Part shown: piece by piece, positions 1 to 5,944 of the stretch
Position numbering within the stretch: the first letter of the stretch is position 1
Layout: every line of letters begins with the position of its first letter
Assembly: GCA_013139625.1 (NCBI GenBank)
Contig: WTAK01000071.1
Coordinates: 1 to 8,208 of the forward strand
From: Candidatus Delongbacteria bacterium
GTDB lineage: Bacteria > UBA4055
DNA length: 8,208 nucleotides
Direction of reading: 5' to 3'
Notes under the pieces: model-generated
The model's database searches: none
Told to the model about the DNA's origin: nothing
Seen by the model: the letters and a program-made list of their open reading frames with translations, nothing else
Program-made: the position numbers and the translations under genes

Positions 1-705
1 AAAATCTTCACCCTGGAAATACACACCTCCGCCATTAACTGCAGAATTTTCCGAAATTGTTGAATCGTATAAATATAAGTCAGTATAATAATCTGAGTGT
101 GCACCTCCTCCATTGCTAGCATCATTGTTAGATATTGTTGTATTATACATTCGTACTGTAGATTCATATATATATTCATAAAGTGAAATTCCTCCTCCCC
201 TAATAGTGGCAGAATTATTTATTATTGTCACATTTTCTGAAATTAGATATGATTCGTAACAAAATATTCCTCCTCCATAATCAGTAGCTGTATTGTCGGT
301 TATTATCATATTCTCTAAATTTACACCCGCAGATTTGCAATAAAAACCCCCACCATCTGTTGCAGATCCATTTGTAATAGTAAAACCACATAAAACTATA
401 TAAGAAGCATTAACAATACTTACAACACTACCACTTGCATTTCCATCTATAATTGTAGATGAAACATACGAAGGATTCTGAGTTGTTAAGAACAAAGATC
501 CCAATGTGATATGTGAGGAACTAAAGTTAATATTCTCCACATATGTTCCCGGTTGTACAAGTACTGTATCTGTACTTACTGCTGCATCTATTCCTGCTTG
601 TATCGTAGCGTAGTCTGCCGGAATGTTTATGATCGTAGAGTAAAGAAAAGGTGGTAAAACAATTAAAATGAAAGCAAAAATAACTATTCTCGTATAATTA
701 AACAT
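1..705 (-). CDS. Secreted right-handed parallel beta-helix (Pmp-like repeat) protein, 5' part
   Basis: Partial gene: 235 codons from the start to the left edge, reading open throughout. The ATG (complement 705-703) follows a very strong Shine-Dalgarno, AGGAGG at complement 715-710, four bases away. Residues 1-23 are a signal peptide with a long hydrophobic stretch, probably cut near LYS/TI. Residues 28-60 carry the N-terminal cap typical of secreted beta-helix proteins (ADYATIQAGIDAA, then VLVQPGTYVENI). From residue 108 there are five turns with the pattern I-x-x-N-x-A-x-x-GGG (GGG at 118, 144, 170, 199 and 225), resembling polymorphic outer-membrane protein repeats. The product should be exported and lie at or beyond the outer membrane, perhaps as an adhesin or surface protein; that role is inference. 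The C-terminus, where a sorting or anchor domain would sit, is outside the window. It is transcribed divergently from the lipoprotein genes. Confidence 0.85.
   Translation of the reverse strand, partial: MFNYTRIVIFAFILIVLPPFLYSTIINIPADYATIQAGIDAAVSTDTVLVQPGTYVENINFSSSHITLGSLFLTTQNPSYVSSTIIDGNASGSVVSIVNASYIVLCGFTITNGSATDGGGFYCKSAGVNLENMIITDNTATDYGGGIFCYESYLISENVTIINNSATIRGGGISLYEYIYESTVRMYNTTISNNDASNGGGAHSDYYTDLYLYDSTISENSAVNGGGVYFQGEDF
16..384 (-). repeat. Five Pmp-like beta-helix turns, about 26 residues each
   Basis: Within the beta-helix gene, residues 108-230 repeat the pattern hydrophobic-T-I-x-x-N-x-A-x-x-GGG. The GGG triplets are 26, 26, 29 and 26 residues apart, matching one helix turn per unit. 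The repeats are degenerate at the DNA level, so this is protein-structural repetition and not a recent DNA amplification. Confidence 0.8.
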
Positions 706-770
706 AACTCCTCCTGAATTAGGTTAATTGGATATATTTCGGTTCAAGTTTCGTTTCGTAATTATGTAGC

Positions 771-799
771 AGTTTACTATATTATCGTATCAAAATCAA
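771..799 (-). promoter_or_regulatory. Possible sigma70-type promoter for the beta-helix gene
   Basis: On the minus strand TTGATT (799-794) and TAAACT (776-771) are separated by 17 bases, about 65 bases before the start codon. Both boxes match the consensus at only four of six positions in AT-rich DNA, so this is a weak candidate. Confidence 0.25.
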
Positions 800-844
800 G
801 GGAATAAACGCTTTTATACCTGCAAAATCCAAGAAATAACATCG

Positions 845-873
845 TTGCCTTATTATATGAATTCCATTATACT
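845..873 (+). promoter_or_regulatory. Likely sigma70-type promoter for the lipoprotein pair
   Basis: TTGCCT (845-850) and TATACT (868-873) are spaced by exactly 17 bases. They lie 60 bases before the first lipoprotein start, in the divergent intergenic region. Transcription would begin near 880. No second convincing promoter is seen in the 40-base gap between the two lipoproteins, so both are probably read from here. Confidence 0.5.
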
Positions 874-933
874 TAAGTGTAAATTATTGAAATATAAATA
901 TTTATTCATTAAACTAAAAAGGGAGAATGTATT

Positions 934-1434
934 ATGAAAAAACTAGCATTATTACTGATCGTTATTTTATCACTTTCATTTTTGGGATGTGGTGGAAGTT
1001 CAACGGAGAAAGAAACCATCAAGGCTAAAGATAATTCAACTGCAGAAGTTAAAACTGTAGAGAAAAAAGAAAAGAAACTTCCAGAAGGGTTTCCAGAAGA
1101 GCTAACATTCCCTTTTGATCTTGCAAGACTAATGACAACCGGTAGTGGTACAGGAAGTCAAATAATCAACAAAGACGGAGATATGTCTTTTGGAAAAGAA
1201 CAAACATTCAAGTCATATAGTATTTGGGAAAGTAGACCAAAAAATGTACCAGAGATCATTAGTCATTATCAAAAACTTATGACAGACCTTGGTTATGAAG
1301 GTGAGTGGAAAGGAAATGGTGAAGACAAAGCCTATGGTAATTTCAAAAAAGGAAATAATGAGCTTGAACTGCACATTTCAAAAGATCAATTCAAATTCGG
1401 GTTGAAGATCTGGGGTGCTGAAGTCGTTAAATAA
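934..1434 (+). CDS. Predicted lipoprotein, first copy of a tandem pair
   Basis: A 166-residue predicted lipoprotein. The ATG follows AAGGGAG (919-925) at 8 bases. Residues 1-18 form a Lys-Lys-led hydrophobic signal peptide ending in SFLG, with Cys19 as the likely lipidated residue; Phe at -3 makes the lipobox slightly unusual. Residues 20-48 are a hydrophilic Lys/Glu-rich linker, then comes LPEGFPEEL and a Gly/Ser/Thr-rich stretch (68-75). Residues 102-124 (PKNVPEIISHY...LGY) form a probable amphipathic helix followed by beta strands. This layout resembles many small bacterial envelope proteins with a PEEV-x-x-Y-x-x-x-L-x-x-x-G-[WY] segment, but I do not recognise a named family and assign no function. 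It is a close paralog of the next gene: 50 of 57 N-terminal and 50 of 65 C-terminal residues are identical, while the middle differs. Confidence 0.85.
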   Translation: MKKLALLLIVILSLSFLGCGGSSTEKETIKAKDNSTAEVKTVEKKEKKLPEGFPEELTFPFDLARLMTTGSGTGSQIINKDGDMSFGKEQTFKSYSIWESRPKNVPEIISHYQKLMTDLGYEGEWKGNGEDKAYGNFKKGNNELELHISKDQFKFGLKIWGAEVVK

Positions 1435-1474
1435 CAAATTGTTGTTGTATACCTAAAATAAGGAAGAATATATT

Positions 1475-1948
1475 ATGAAAAAAATAGCATTATTACTGAT
1501 CGTTATTTTATCAGTTTCATTTTTGGGATGTGGTGGAAAGTCCACTGAGAAAGAAACTATAAAAGCTAAAGGCAACTCAACTGCAGAAGTTAAAACTGTA
1601 GAAAAAAAAGAAAATAAGATCCCTGAAGGGTATCCCGAAGAGCTAATATTTCCGGCAGTAATTACTGTCCGAGTAACTTCCGGTACAGGAAGCTCATCCG
1701 GTATGGGTGGCGATAGAACATTTAAATCATATTACACTAGCAAAAGAACGCCGAAAAATGTACCTGAGATTATCAGCCATTATAAGAAACTTATGACTGA
1801 CCTCGGATACGAAGGTAAATGGAAAGTAAATGATGAGGATAAAATTCGTGGTATTTTCAAAAAAGGATTAAATGAACTTGAATTGAAGATTTCATCTGAA
1901 GATTTCTCTTTCTATCTAAAAATTTGGGATGCAGAAGTCGTTAAATAA
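1475..1948 (+). CDS. Predicted lipoprotein, second copy of a tandem pair
   Basis: A 157-residue predicted lipoprotein starting 41 bases after its paralog ends; AAGGAAG (1460-1466) lies 8 bases before the ATG. It has the same signal peptide with Cys19 as the lipidation site, the same charged linker, and the same C-terminal helix-strand segment (PKNVPEIISHYKKLMTDLGY from residue 93). The central part, residues 61-91, is different: it is Gly/Ser-rich (SGTGSSSGMGG) and 9 residues shorter than in copy 1. This suggests that the ends of the protein are constrained while the middle is free to change or is selected to change. It is probably co-transcribed with copy 1. Function is not recognisable; envelope location follows from the lipobox. 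Confidence 0.85.
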   Translation: MKKIALLLIVILSVSFLGCGGKSTEKETIKAKGNSTAEVKTVEKKENKIPEGYPEELIFPAVITVRVTSGTGSSSGMGGDRTFKSYYTSKRTPKNVPEIISHYKKLMTDLGYEGKWKVNDEDKIRGIFKKGLNELELKISSEDFSFYLKIWDAEVVK

Positions 1949-1962
1949 AATGTAAAAAATCC

Positions 1963-1991
1963 TTGCAAATACAGATCTGTTCCTTTATTAT
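1963..1991 (+). promoter_or_regulatory. Likely sigma70-type promoter for thrC-apgM
   Basis: TTGCAA (1963-1968) and TATTAT (1986-1991) with a 17-base spacer. The expected start near 1998 gives a leader of about 44 bases, too short to contain a known amino-acid riboswitch or a threonine leader peptide. No terminator hairpin separates it from the lipoprotein genes upstream. Confidence 0.5.
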
Positions 1992-2028
1992 TTATCTTCT
2001 AATATTGATGCTGAAATTAAATTAAAAT

Positions 2029-2034
2029 AAAGGA
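2029..2034 (+). promoter_or_regulatory. Shine-Dalgarno that fixes the thrC start at 2042
   Basis: AAAGGA lies 7 bases before the ATG at 2042. An in-frame TTG at 2036 begins only one base after the motif, which is too close for initiation, so the ATG is preferred. Confidence 0.7.
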
Positions 2035-2041
2035 ATTGAAA

Positions 2042-3406
2042 ATGCAAAAACCGATTACCTACTACTCAACAAATTTGAAGGCTGACCCGGTCTCTTTCAA
2101 AGATGCATTATTAAAAGGTATAGCGCCTGACAAAGGTCTTTATATGCCTTTTAATATACCTACATTTACTCAAGAAGAAATAAATGCTTTCTCTGATATG
2201 GAATACTATGAAATAGCTTATGAAGTTATCCATAAATTCCTTAAGGATGACATAGCCGCAGATGACCTTAAAGCTCTTATAAAAGATGCTTATAACTATG
2301 AAGTACCTTTGGAAAAAGGTTATGACAGAAAGTATGTTCTCCGTTTGGATCAGGGACCAACTGCCTCTTTCAAAGATTTTGCTGCAAGGATGATGGGTAG
2401 ATTGATGAATTATTACCTACAGAGACAACATAGAAAGTTACTTATACTTACAGCTACATCAGGAGATACCGGCAGTGCTATTGCGAACGCATTTTACGGG
2501 CTTGACAATATTAAAGTTGTAGTTCTTTTCCCTGAAAATGAAGTAACTAACAGACAAAGAAAGCAAATGACCACTTTAGGTGACAATGTTCAGATAATAT
2601 CACTTGATGGAAAATTCGATGACTGCCAAGCATTGGTAAAAGAAGCTTTTGCAGATATTGAATTAGATCACCTGGGTCTATCTTCTGCAAATTCTATCAA
2701 CATAGGTAGATTGATACCTCAGACAGTTTATTATTTCTATGCTTTTGCAAAATTAAAGCAAAACAATGATGAAAAGATCGTATTCTCTGTTCCTTCAGGA
2801 AATTTTGGCGATATGATGGGTGGAGTTATGGCTATGAAAATGGGTCTTCCAATTAAAAAATTCATTATTGCAACAAATGAAAATGATGAGTTCCCAAAAT
2901 ATCTTAAAACTGATAAATATGATATAGTTGTTCCTTCAAAAAATTGTATCTCAAGTGCAATGAATGTTGGTCATCCAAGTAATATGTCAAGATTAGTAGC
3001 TCTTTACGGTGGTGTAATGAATGAAAAAGGCGAAGTTCTTAAAGCTGCTGATATGAAAAAAATGAGAGATGAGATCTGGTCTGTTAGTATAGATGATACT
3101 GAAACGAAGAAAACTATCGTTGATGCTTGGAATAAGCATAAATTATTACTTGAACCTCATGGATCAGTAGGCTGGGCAGGTCTTCATAAGTATCTTGAAG
3201 AAAATGGTGATGATAAAGATCAACTTTATGTATCTTTGGAAACTGCACACCCTGCAAAATTCCCTGAAGAGATTACAAGATTGTTGAATATTGACCCTGA
3301 ACTTCCAAAAAGCCTTGAAGGAATTGAGGAAAAAGAAGAACAGTATGATACAATCACAACGAAATACGAAGACTTCAAAGCGTATCTATTGAAAAATTAT
3401 TCGTAA
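2042..3406 (+). CDS. thrC: Threonine synthase
   Basis: PLP-dependent threonine synthase (EC 4.2.3.1), converting O-phospho-L-homoserine and water to L-threonine and phosphate in the cytoplasm. With the ATG start the product is 454 residues, within the usual range of the long bacterial (E. coli-like) class. The N-terminal domain begins with the typical MQKPITYYSTN. The PLP-binding lysine is Lys111 in PTASFKDFAARMM. The phosphate-cradle motif TSGDTGSA is at 139-146, and the conserved PSGNFGD is at 251-257. Near the C-terminus are LEPHGSVGWAGL (about 370-381) and LETAHPAKF (399-407), both family hallmarks. No key residue is missing. It lies 55 bases upstream of an ApgM-family gene that probably makes its substrate, and the two are likely co-transcribed from the promoter at 1963-1991. 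The standard homoserine kinase thrB (GHMP family) and homoserine dehydrogenase are not in the window. Confidence 0.96.
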   Translation: MQKPITYYSTNLKADPVSFKDALLKGIAPDKGLYMPFNIPTFTQEEINAFSDMEYYEIAYEVIHKFLKDDIAADDLKALIKDAYNYEVPLEKGYDRKYVLRLDQGPTASFKDFAARMMGRLMNYYLQRQHRKLLILTATSGDTGSAIANAFYGLDNIKVVVLFPENEVTNRQRKQMTTLGDNVQIISLDGKFDDCQALVKEAFADIELDHLGLSSANSINIGRLIPQTVYYFYAFAKLKQNNDEKIVFSVPSGNFGDMMGGVMAMKMGLPIKKFIIATNENDEFPKYLKTDKYDIVVPSKNCISSAMNVGHPSNMSRLVALYGGVMNEKGEVLKAADMKKMRDEIWSVSIDDTETKKTIVDAWNKHKLLLEPHGSVGWAGLHKYLEENGDDKDQLYVSLETAHPAKFPEEITRLLNIDPELPKSLEGIEEKEEQYDTITTKYEDFKAYLLKNYS

Positions 3407-3427
3407 AGACGTACTACCAGTACGTCT
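3407..3427 (+). other. Perfect 9-bp stem-loop between thrC and apgM
   Basis: AGACGTACT and AGTACGTCT are exact inverted repeats separated by the three-base loop ACC. The stem begins one base after the thrC stop codon. The bases that follow (CTGACACTACTAACC) contain no T-run, so it does not look like a classic intrinsic terminator. It could be an mRNA-processing or stabilising hairpin that tunes the ratio of the two products, or one copy of a dispersed palindromic repeat. Confidence 0.7.
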
Positions 3428-3447
3428 CTGACACTACTAACCACTCG

Positions 3448-3453
3448 TGAGGA
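3448..3453 (+). promoter_or_regulatory. Shine-Dalgarno that fixes the apgM start at 3462
   Basis: TGAGGA lies 8 bases before the ATG at 3462. The longer reading from GTG at 3447 would place its start codon on top of this motif and add five residues (MRNEP) not expected before the conserved MKYIIILGDGM start of the family. Confidence 0.75.
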
Positions 3454-3461
3454 ACGAACCT

Positions 3462-4667
3462 ATGAAATATATAATTATTCTCGGCGATGGAATGAGCGAC
3501 TATCCAATTGAAAAACTTGGAAATAAAACTCCATTGATGGCCGCAAACATCCCAAATATCGATAAACTTGCAAAAATGGGTCGTACTGGCAAATTCCAAA
3601 CAGTACCACTCGAATTACCTCCGGGAAGTGAAGTGGCGAATATGGCTGTCCTAGGATATGATGTGAGAAAGCTTTATCAAGGTCGTGGTGTACTTGAAGC
3701 AGCTAGCATGGGTGTTGAACTTGATAATGATGACCTAGCTATGAGATGTAATCTTATTTGCATTGAAGATGGAAAGATAAAGAATCACTCTGCCGGTCAT
3801 ATCGATTCTGAAGAATCTCATCAACTTATTGATGCTTTGAACAAAGAACTCGGTGATGATCTGGTAAAATTCCACAAAGGTGTTAGCTACAGACATTTAC
3901 TTGTAATTAAGAATGGCAGGAAAGAGATAAAACTCACTCCCCCACACGATGTTCCGGGAACTCCTTTCAAAGATGTTCTACCAGTATCTCAGCACAGAGA
4001 TGCAGATGGTACTACAAAAATACTAAATGATCTTATCATGAGATCACATGAAATTTTAAATAATCACCCTGTAAATATTAAAAGAGTTGCTGAAGGCAAA
4101 GATCCTGCAAATTCTGTATGGTTCTGGTCTGCTGGATATAAACCTGAGATGAAAACACTTCAAGAACTTTATGGAAAGACAGGAGCAGTTATCTCAGCTG
4201 TTGATCTTCTTTACGGTATCGGAGTTTATGCAGGTATGGAAGTAATTCATGTGGAAGGTGCTACAGGATTATATACAACTAACTACGAAGGCAAAGCTAA
4301 AGCTGCTGTTGATGCTCTGAAAAAATACGATCTTGTTTATTTACATATAGAAGCTACTGATGAAGCCGGTCACGAAGGAGATGTTGACCTGAAAATCAAA
4401 GCATTAGAATACTTAGACAGCAGAGCAGTGAAATATGTAATGGAAGAAACTGCAAAAATGGATGAACCTGTAGCTATTGCTATTACTCCTGACCATGCAA
4501 CTCCATGTGCCTTGAGAACTCATACACACGACCCTGTACCTTTTATAATCTACAGACCGGGTGAAGAACCTGATGAAGTTACTGAGTATAACGAAGATTC
4601 AGTTGAAAAAGGTTCTTACGGATTAGTAAAAGATGATGAGTTTATAAAAGCGTTATTGGGGATTTAA
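3462..4667 (+). CDS. apgM: ApgM-family phosphoglycerate mutase-like protein, probable homoserine kinase
   Basis: A 401-residue cytoplasmic member of the alkaline phosphatase superfamily, ApgM branch (cofactor-independent phosphoglycerate mutase, archaeal type; COG3635). The N-terminus MKYIIILGDGMSD carries metal ligand Asp9. The catalytic serine is Ser56 in PPGSEVANMAVLGYD. The second metal cluster is visible as Asp300 and His304 in ATDEAGHEGD, Asp344-His345 in TPDHATP, and His356 in HTHDPVPF. Length is as usual for the family and no catalytic residue is missing. Members of a subgroup, found in genomes without ThrB and often next to threonine genes, have been proposed to act as homoserine kinases (model TIGR02535). 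Placement directly after thrC fits that role: homoserine plus ATP giving O-phosphohomoserine. Glycolytic phosphoglycerate mutase is the alternative and sequence alone does not exclude it. Family membership is near certain; the kinase role is inference. Confidence 0.92.
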   Translation: MKYIIILGDGMSDYPIEKLGNKTPLMAANIPNIDKLAKMGRTGKFQTVPLELPPGSEVANMAVLGYDVRKLYQGRGVLEAASMGVELDNDDLAMRCNLICIEDGKIKNHSAGHIDSEESHQLIDALNKELGDDLVKFHKGVSYRHLLVIKNGRKEIKLTPPHDVPGTPFKDVLPVSQHRDADGTTKILNDLIMRSHEILNNHPVNIKRVAEGKDPANSVWFWSAGYKPEMKTLQELYGKTGAVISAVDLLYGIGVYAGMEVIHVEGATGLYTTNYEGKAKAAVDALKKYDLVYLHIEATDEAGHEGDVDLKIKALEYLDSRAVKYVMEETAKMDEPVAIAITPDHATPCALRTHTHDPVPFIIYRPGEEPDEVTEYNEDSVEKGSYGLVKDDEFIKALLGI

Positions 4668-4680
4668 ATATTTTTTTCAT

Positions 4681-4709
4681 TTGCTTTGTGCCCAATATTT
4701 CAGTATATT
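4681..4709 (+). promoter_or_regulatory. Possible sigma70-type promoter for the first TPR-like secreted protein
   Basis: TTGCTT (4681-4686) and TATATT (4704-4709) have a 17-base spacer, about 50 bases before the start codon at 4757. An overlapping pair, TTGTGC (4686-4691) and GATAAT (4710-4715) with 18 bases, is an equally good alternative. Either supports a promoter in this 89-base gap. Confidence 0.4.
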
Positions 4710-4756
4710 GATAATATAGCCTATATACGTCAAACTTAAATATCGGGAGGTACAAA

Positions 4757-5800
4757 ATGTTAAAGAAAATGTTTTTTCTAATCCCTCTGCTTCTTTCTCT
4801 AGTATTATTTGCAGCATCTGACAACAAAGATTCCGATGGTACAAATAAAATTAAACCGATACGAAATGATCCCATTAAAATTGAGAATACGATCGAACTG
4901 AAAAATACAGTTCAAACTCAAAATGTATATGCTGTAGACACAGAGATCTATAAAGAGATAGAATATGCTAAAAGATTGTATAATAGTGGTGATCACGTCA
5001 AAGCAAAAACCATCCTGAGCATATTGAAAAAAGATAAAGACAGATCACTTTCCGAGAAAGCCCACTATCTCTGCTTGAAATTGTACAATAATTTATTCAT
5101 CCCAATTGATGCAATGGAAGATACTAAATATGTGGTTGATGCTAAAGAGTTGGATAAATTTAAAAGCAAATTCCCGAGAAGTATATACACTAACGAGCTG
5201 GAAAATGTCTTTAGAAATGATTTAAAAATCTTTAATTTAAATGTATTAAATCCTAAGAATCTAACTAGGATCGATCTAAATGACAGCTCTTTAGTTAGGT
5301 ATAAAAATGATTCTACTTATGTTTGTTCATTCCATGGAAAGTACATTTCAAAAGATAAAAAAGAACATGATATTATTATCAAGATATCTGGTAAGATAAA
5401 CAAGTACGAACCTATGGGTAACATGAACGACGAATTTGGATCAAAGGGTTTATTGATAGATGATGATTCAACAATATCTATTAAAGTGGACAATGAAGAA
5501 AAGATCGTTATTAAAGATTATGTGGAGTTTCAGCAACAACCTCAATATGAACTTAGAGAAGTTGAGAAATATGGATCAAAAGTTGTAAAGAGATTTGTTA
5601 GAGAAGTAAATGCTGAAAACATAACTCAATTAGCTACATATTTAGATAATGATCTAATAATCCCAAACTTTAAAGTTCAATTCATCTATGGAAAAATGAA
5701 TGAACTCATTCCACAGGATCAGGCTAACCCTCAAAATCTCAATGAAAGATTTAATTCAAAATGTATTGTAGAGTTTAAATTAGATGAATTAAAAAGATAA
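4757..5800 (+). CDS. Predicted secreted TPR-like protein with unrecognised C-terminal domain, paralog A
   Basis: A 347-residue exported protein. GGGAGGT (4745-4751) lies 5 bases before the ATG. Residues 1-20 are a signal peptide, probably cleaved at FAA/SD, with no lipobox Cys, so the product is likely periplasmic or surface-exposed. Residues 66-110 form a TPR-like helical pair (IEYAKRLYNSGDHVKAKTIL, then EKAHYL). Residues 133-149 contain KFPRSIYTNEL, similar to the F-P-x-S-x-Y segment seen in TPR envelope proteins such as BamD and YbgF. Residues 150-347 are a mostly beta-rich domain I do not recognise, with ISGKINKYEP, GLLIDDD, QYELREVEKYG and two Cys (190 and 336) conserved in the paralog, possibly a disulfide. 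It is about 40% identical by eye to the next gene over residues 66-345 but lacks that protein's coiled coil. Function unknown; envelope location is inferred from the signal peptide. Confidence 0.85.
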   Translation: MLKKMFFLIPLLLSLVLFAASDNKDSDGTNKIKPIRNDPIKIENTIELKNTVQTQNVYAVDTEIYKEIEYAKRLYNSGDHVKAKTILSILKKDKDRSLSEKAHYLCLKLYNNLFIPIDAMEDTKYVVDAKELDKFKSKFPRSIYTNELENVFRNDLKIFNLNVLNPKNLTRIDLNDSSLVRYKNDSTYVCSFHGKYISKDKKEHDIIIKISGKINKYEPMGNMNDEFGSKGLLIDDDSTISIKVDNEEKIVIKDYVEFQQQPQYELREVEKYGSKVVKRFVREVNAENITQLATYLDNDLIIPNFKVQFIYGKMNELIPQDQANPQNLNERFNSKCIVEFKLDELKR

Positions 5801-5841
5801 TGGCAAAATTGATTAAGCATTACTAGAGAGATAATTTTATC

Positions 5842-5869
5842 GTGAGGAACACTATTCTGTGTTCCTTAC
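5842..5869 (+). other. Eleven-bp stem-loop between the two TPR-like paralogs
   Basis: GTGAGGAACAC (5842-5852) pairs with GTGTTCCTTAC (5859-5869) around the loop TATTCT, with one G-T wobble. It begins 42 bases after the stop of paralog A. The next bases are ACTCTTGCG, so there is no adjacent U-tract. It may end or protect the 3' end of the first transcript (a possible promoter for paralog B follows at once), but a canonical intrinsic terminator is not supported. Confidence 0.55.
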
Positions 5870-5879
5870 ACTCTTGCGT

Positions 5880-5907
5880 TTGCAAATATTTTACTTTAAC
5901 TTATAGG
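5880..5907 (+). promoter_or_regulatory. Possible sigma70-type promoter for the second TPR-like secreted protein
   Basis: TTGCAA (5880-5885) and TATAGG (5902-5907) with a 16-base spacer, just after the stem-loop and 37 bases before the start codon. The -10 box is imperfect at its last two positions. Confidence 0.35.
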
Positions 5908-5944
5908 TCTAATTCAAAATGATAATAATTTCGGAGTATAAAAA

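Larger units (their letters stand above)
914..1948 (+). repeat. Tandem duplication of a lipoprotein gene with its ribosome binding site
   Basis: Two direct copies, about 914-1434 and 1453-1948. Similarity begins at the Shine-Dalgarno region and ends at a shared 15-base terminus, GAAGTCGTTAAATAA. The first 64 coding bases differ at only two positions, but the middle (codons about 61-100 in copy 1, 61-91 in copy 2) is hard to align and differs by 9 codons in length. The duplication therefore covers one gene with its translation signal and not the upstream promoter. Confidence 0.85.

Noticed and set aside
1949..2041. Threonine leader peptide, T-box or riboswitch before thrC
   Set aside because: The gap is 93 bases, the predicted leader is about 44 bases, and there is no run of Thr codons, no terminator-antiterminator pair and no T-box sequence.
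3414..3599. Open reading frame of 61 codons on the minus strand over the start of apgM
   Set aside because: It lies opposite a strongly conserved coding region, has no convincing ribosome binding site and encodes nothing recognisable.
4661..4680. Run of seven T at 4671-4677 after apgM as an intrinsic terminator
   Set aside because: The preceding bases form only a weak AT palindrome and no GC-containing stem, so termination here is not supported.
4642..4996. Two minus-strand reading frames over the 5' end of paralog A and its promoter region
   Set aside because: They lie opposite a gene with a signal peptide, good ribosome binding site and a paralog; no homology or start signal supports them.
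3446..5850. Shared 10-base word CGTGAGGAAC at 3446-3455 and 5841-5850, each near a hairpin
   Set aside because: In an 8-kb window dozens of 10-base matches are expected by chance, and the flanking bases do not agree, so this does not establish a repeat family.
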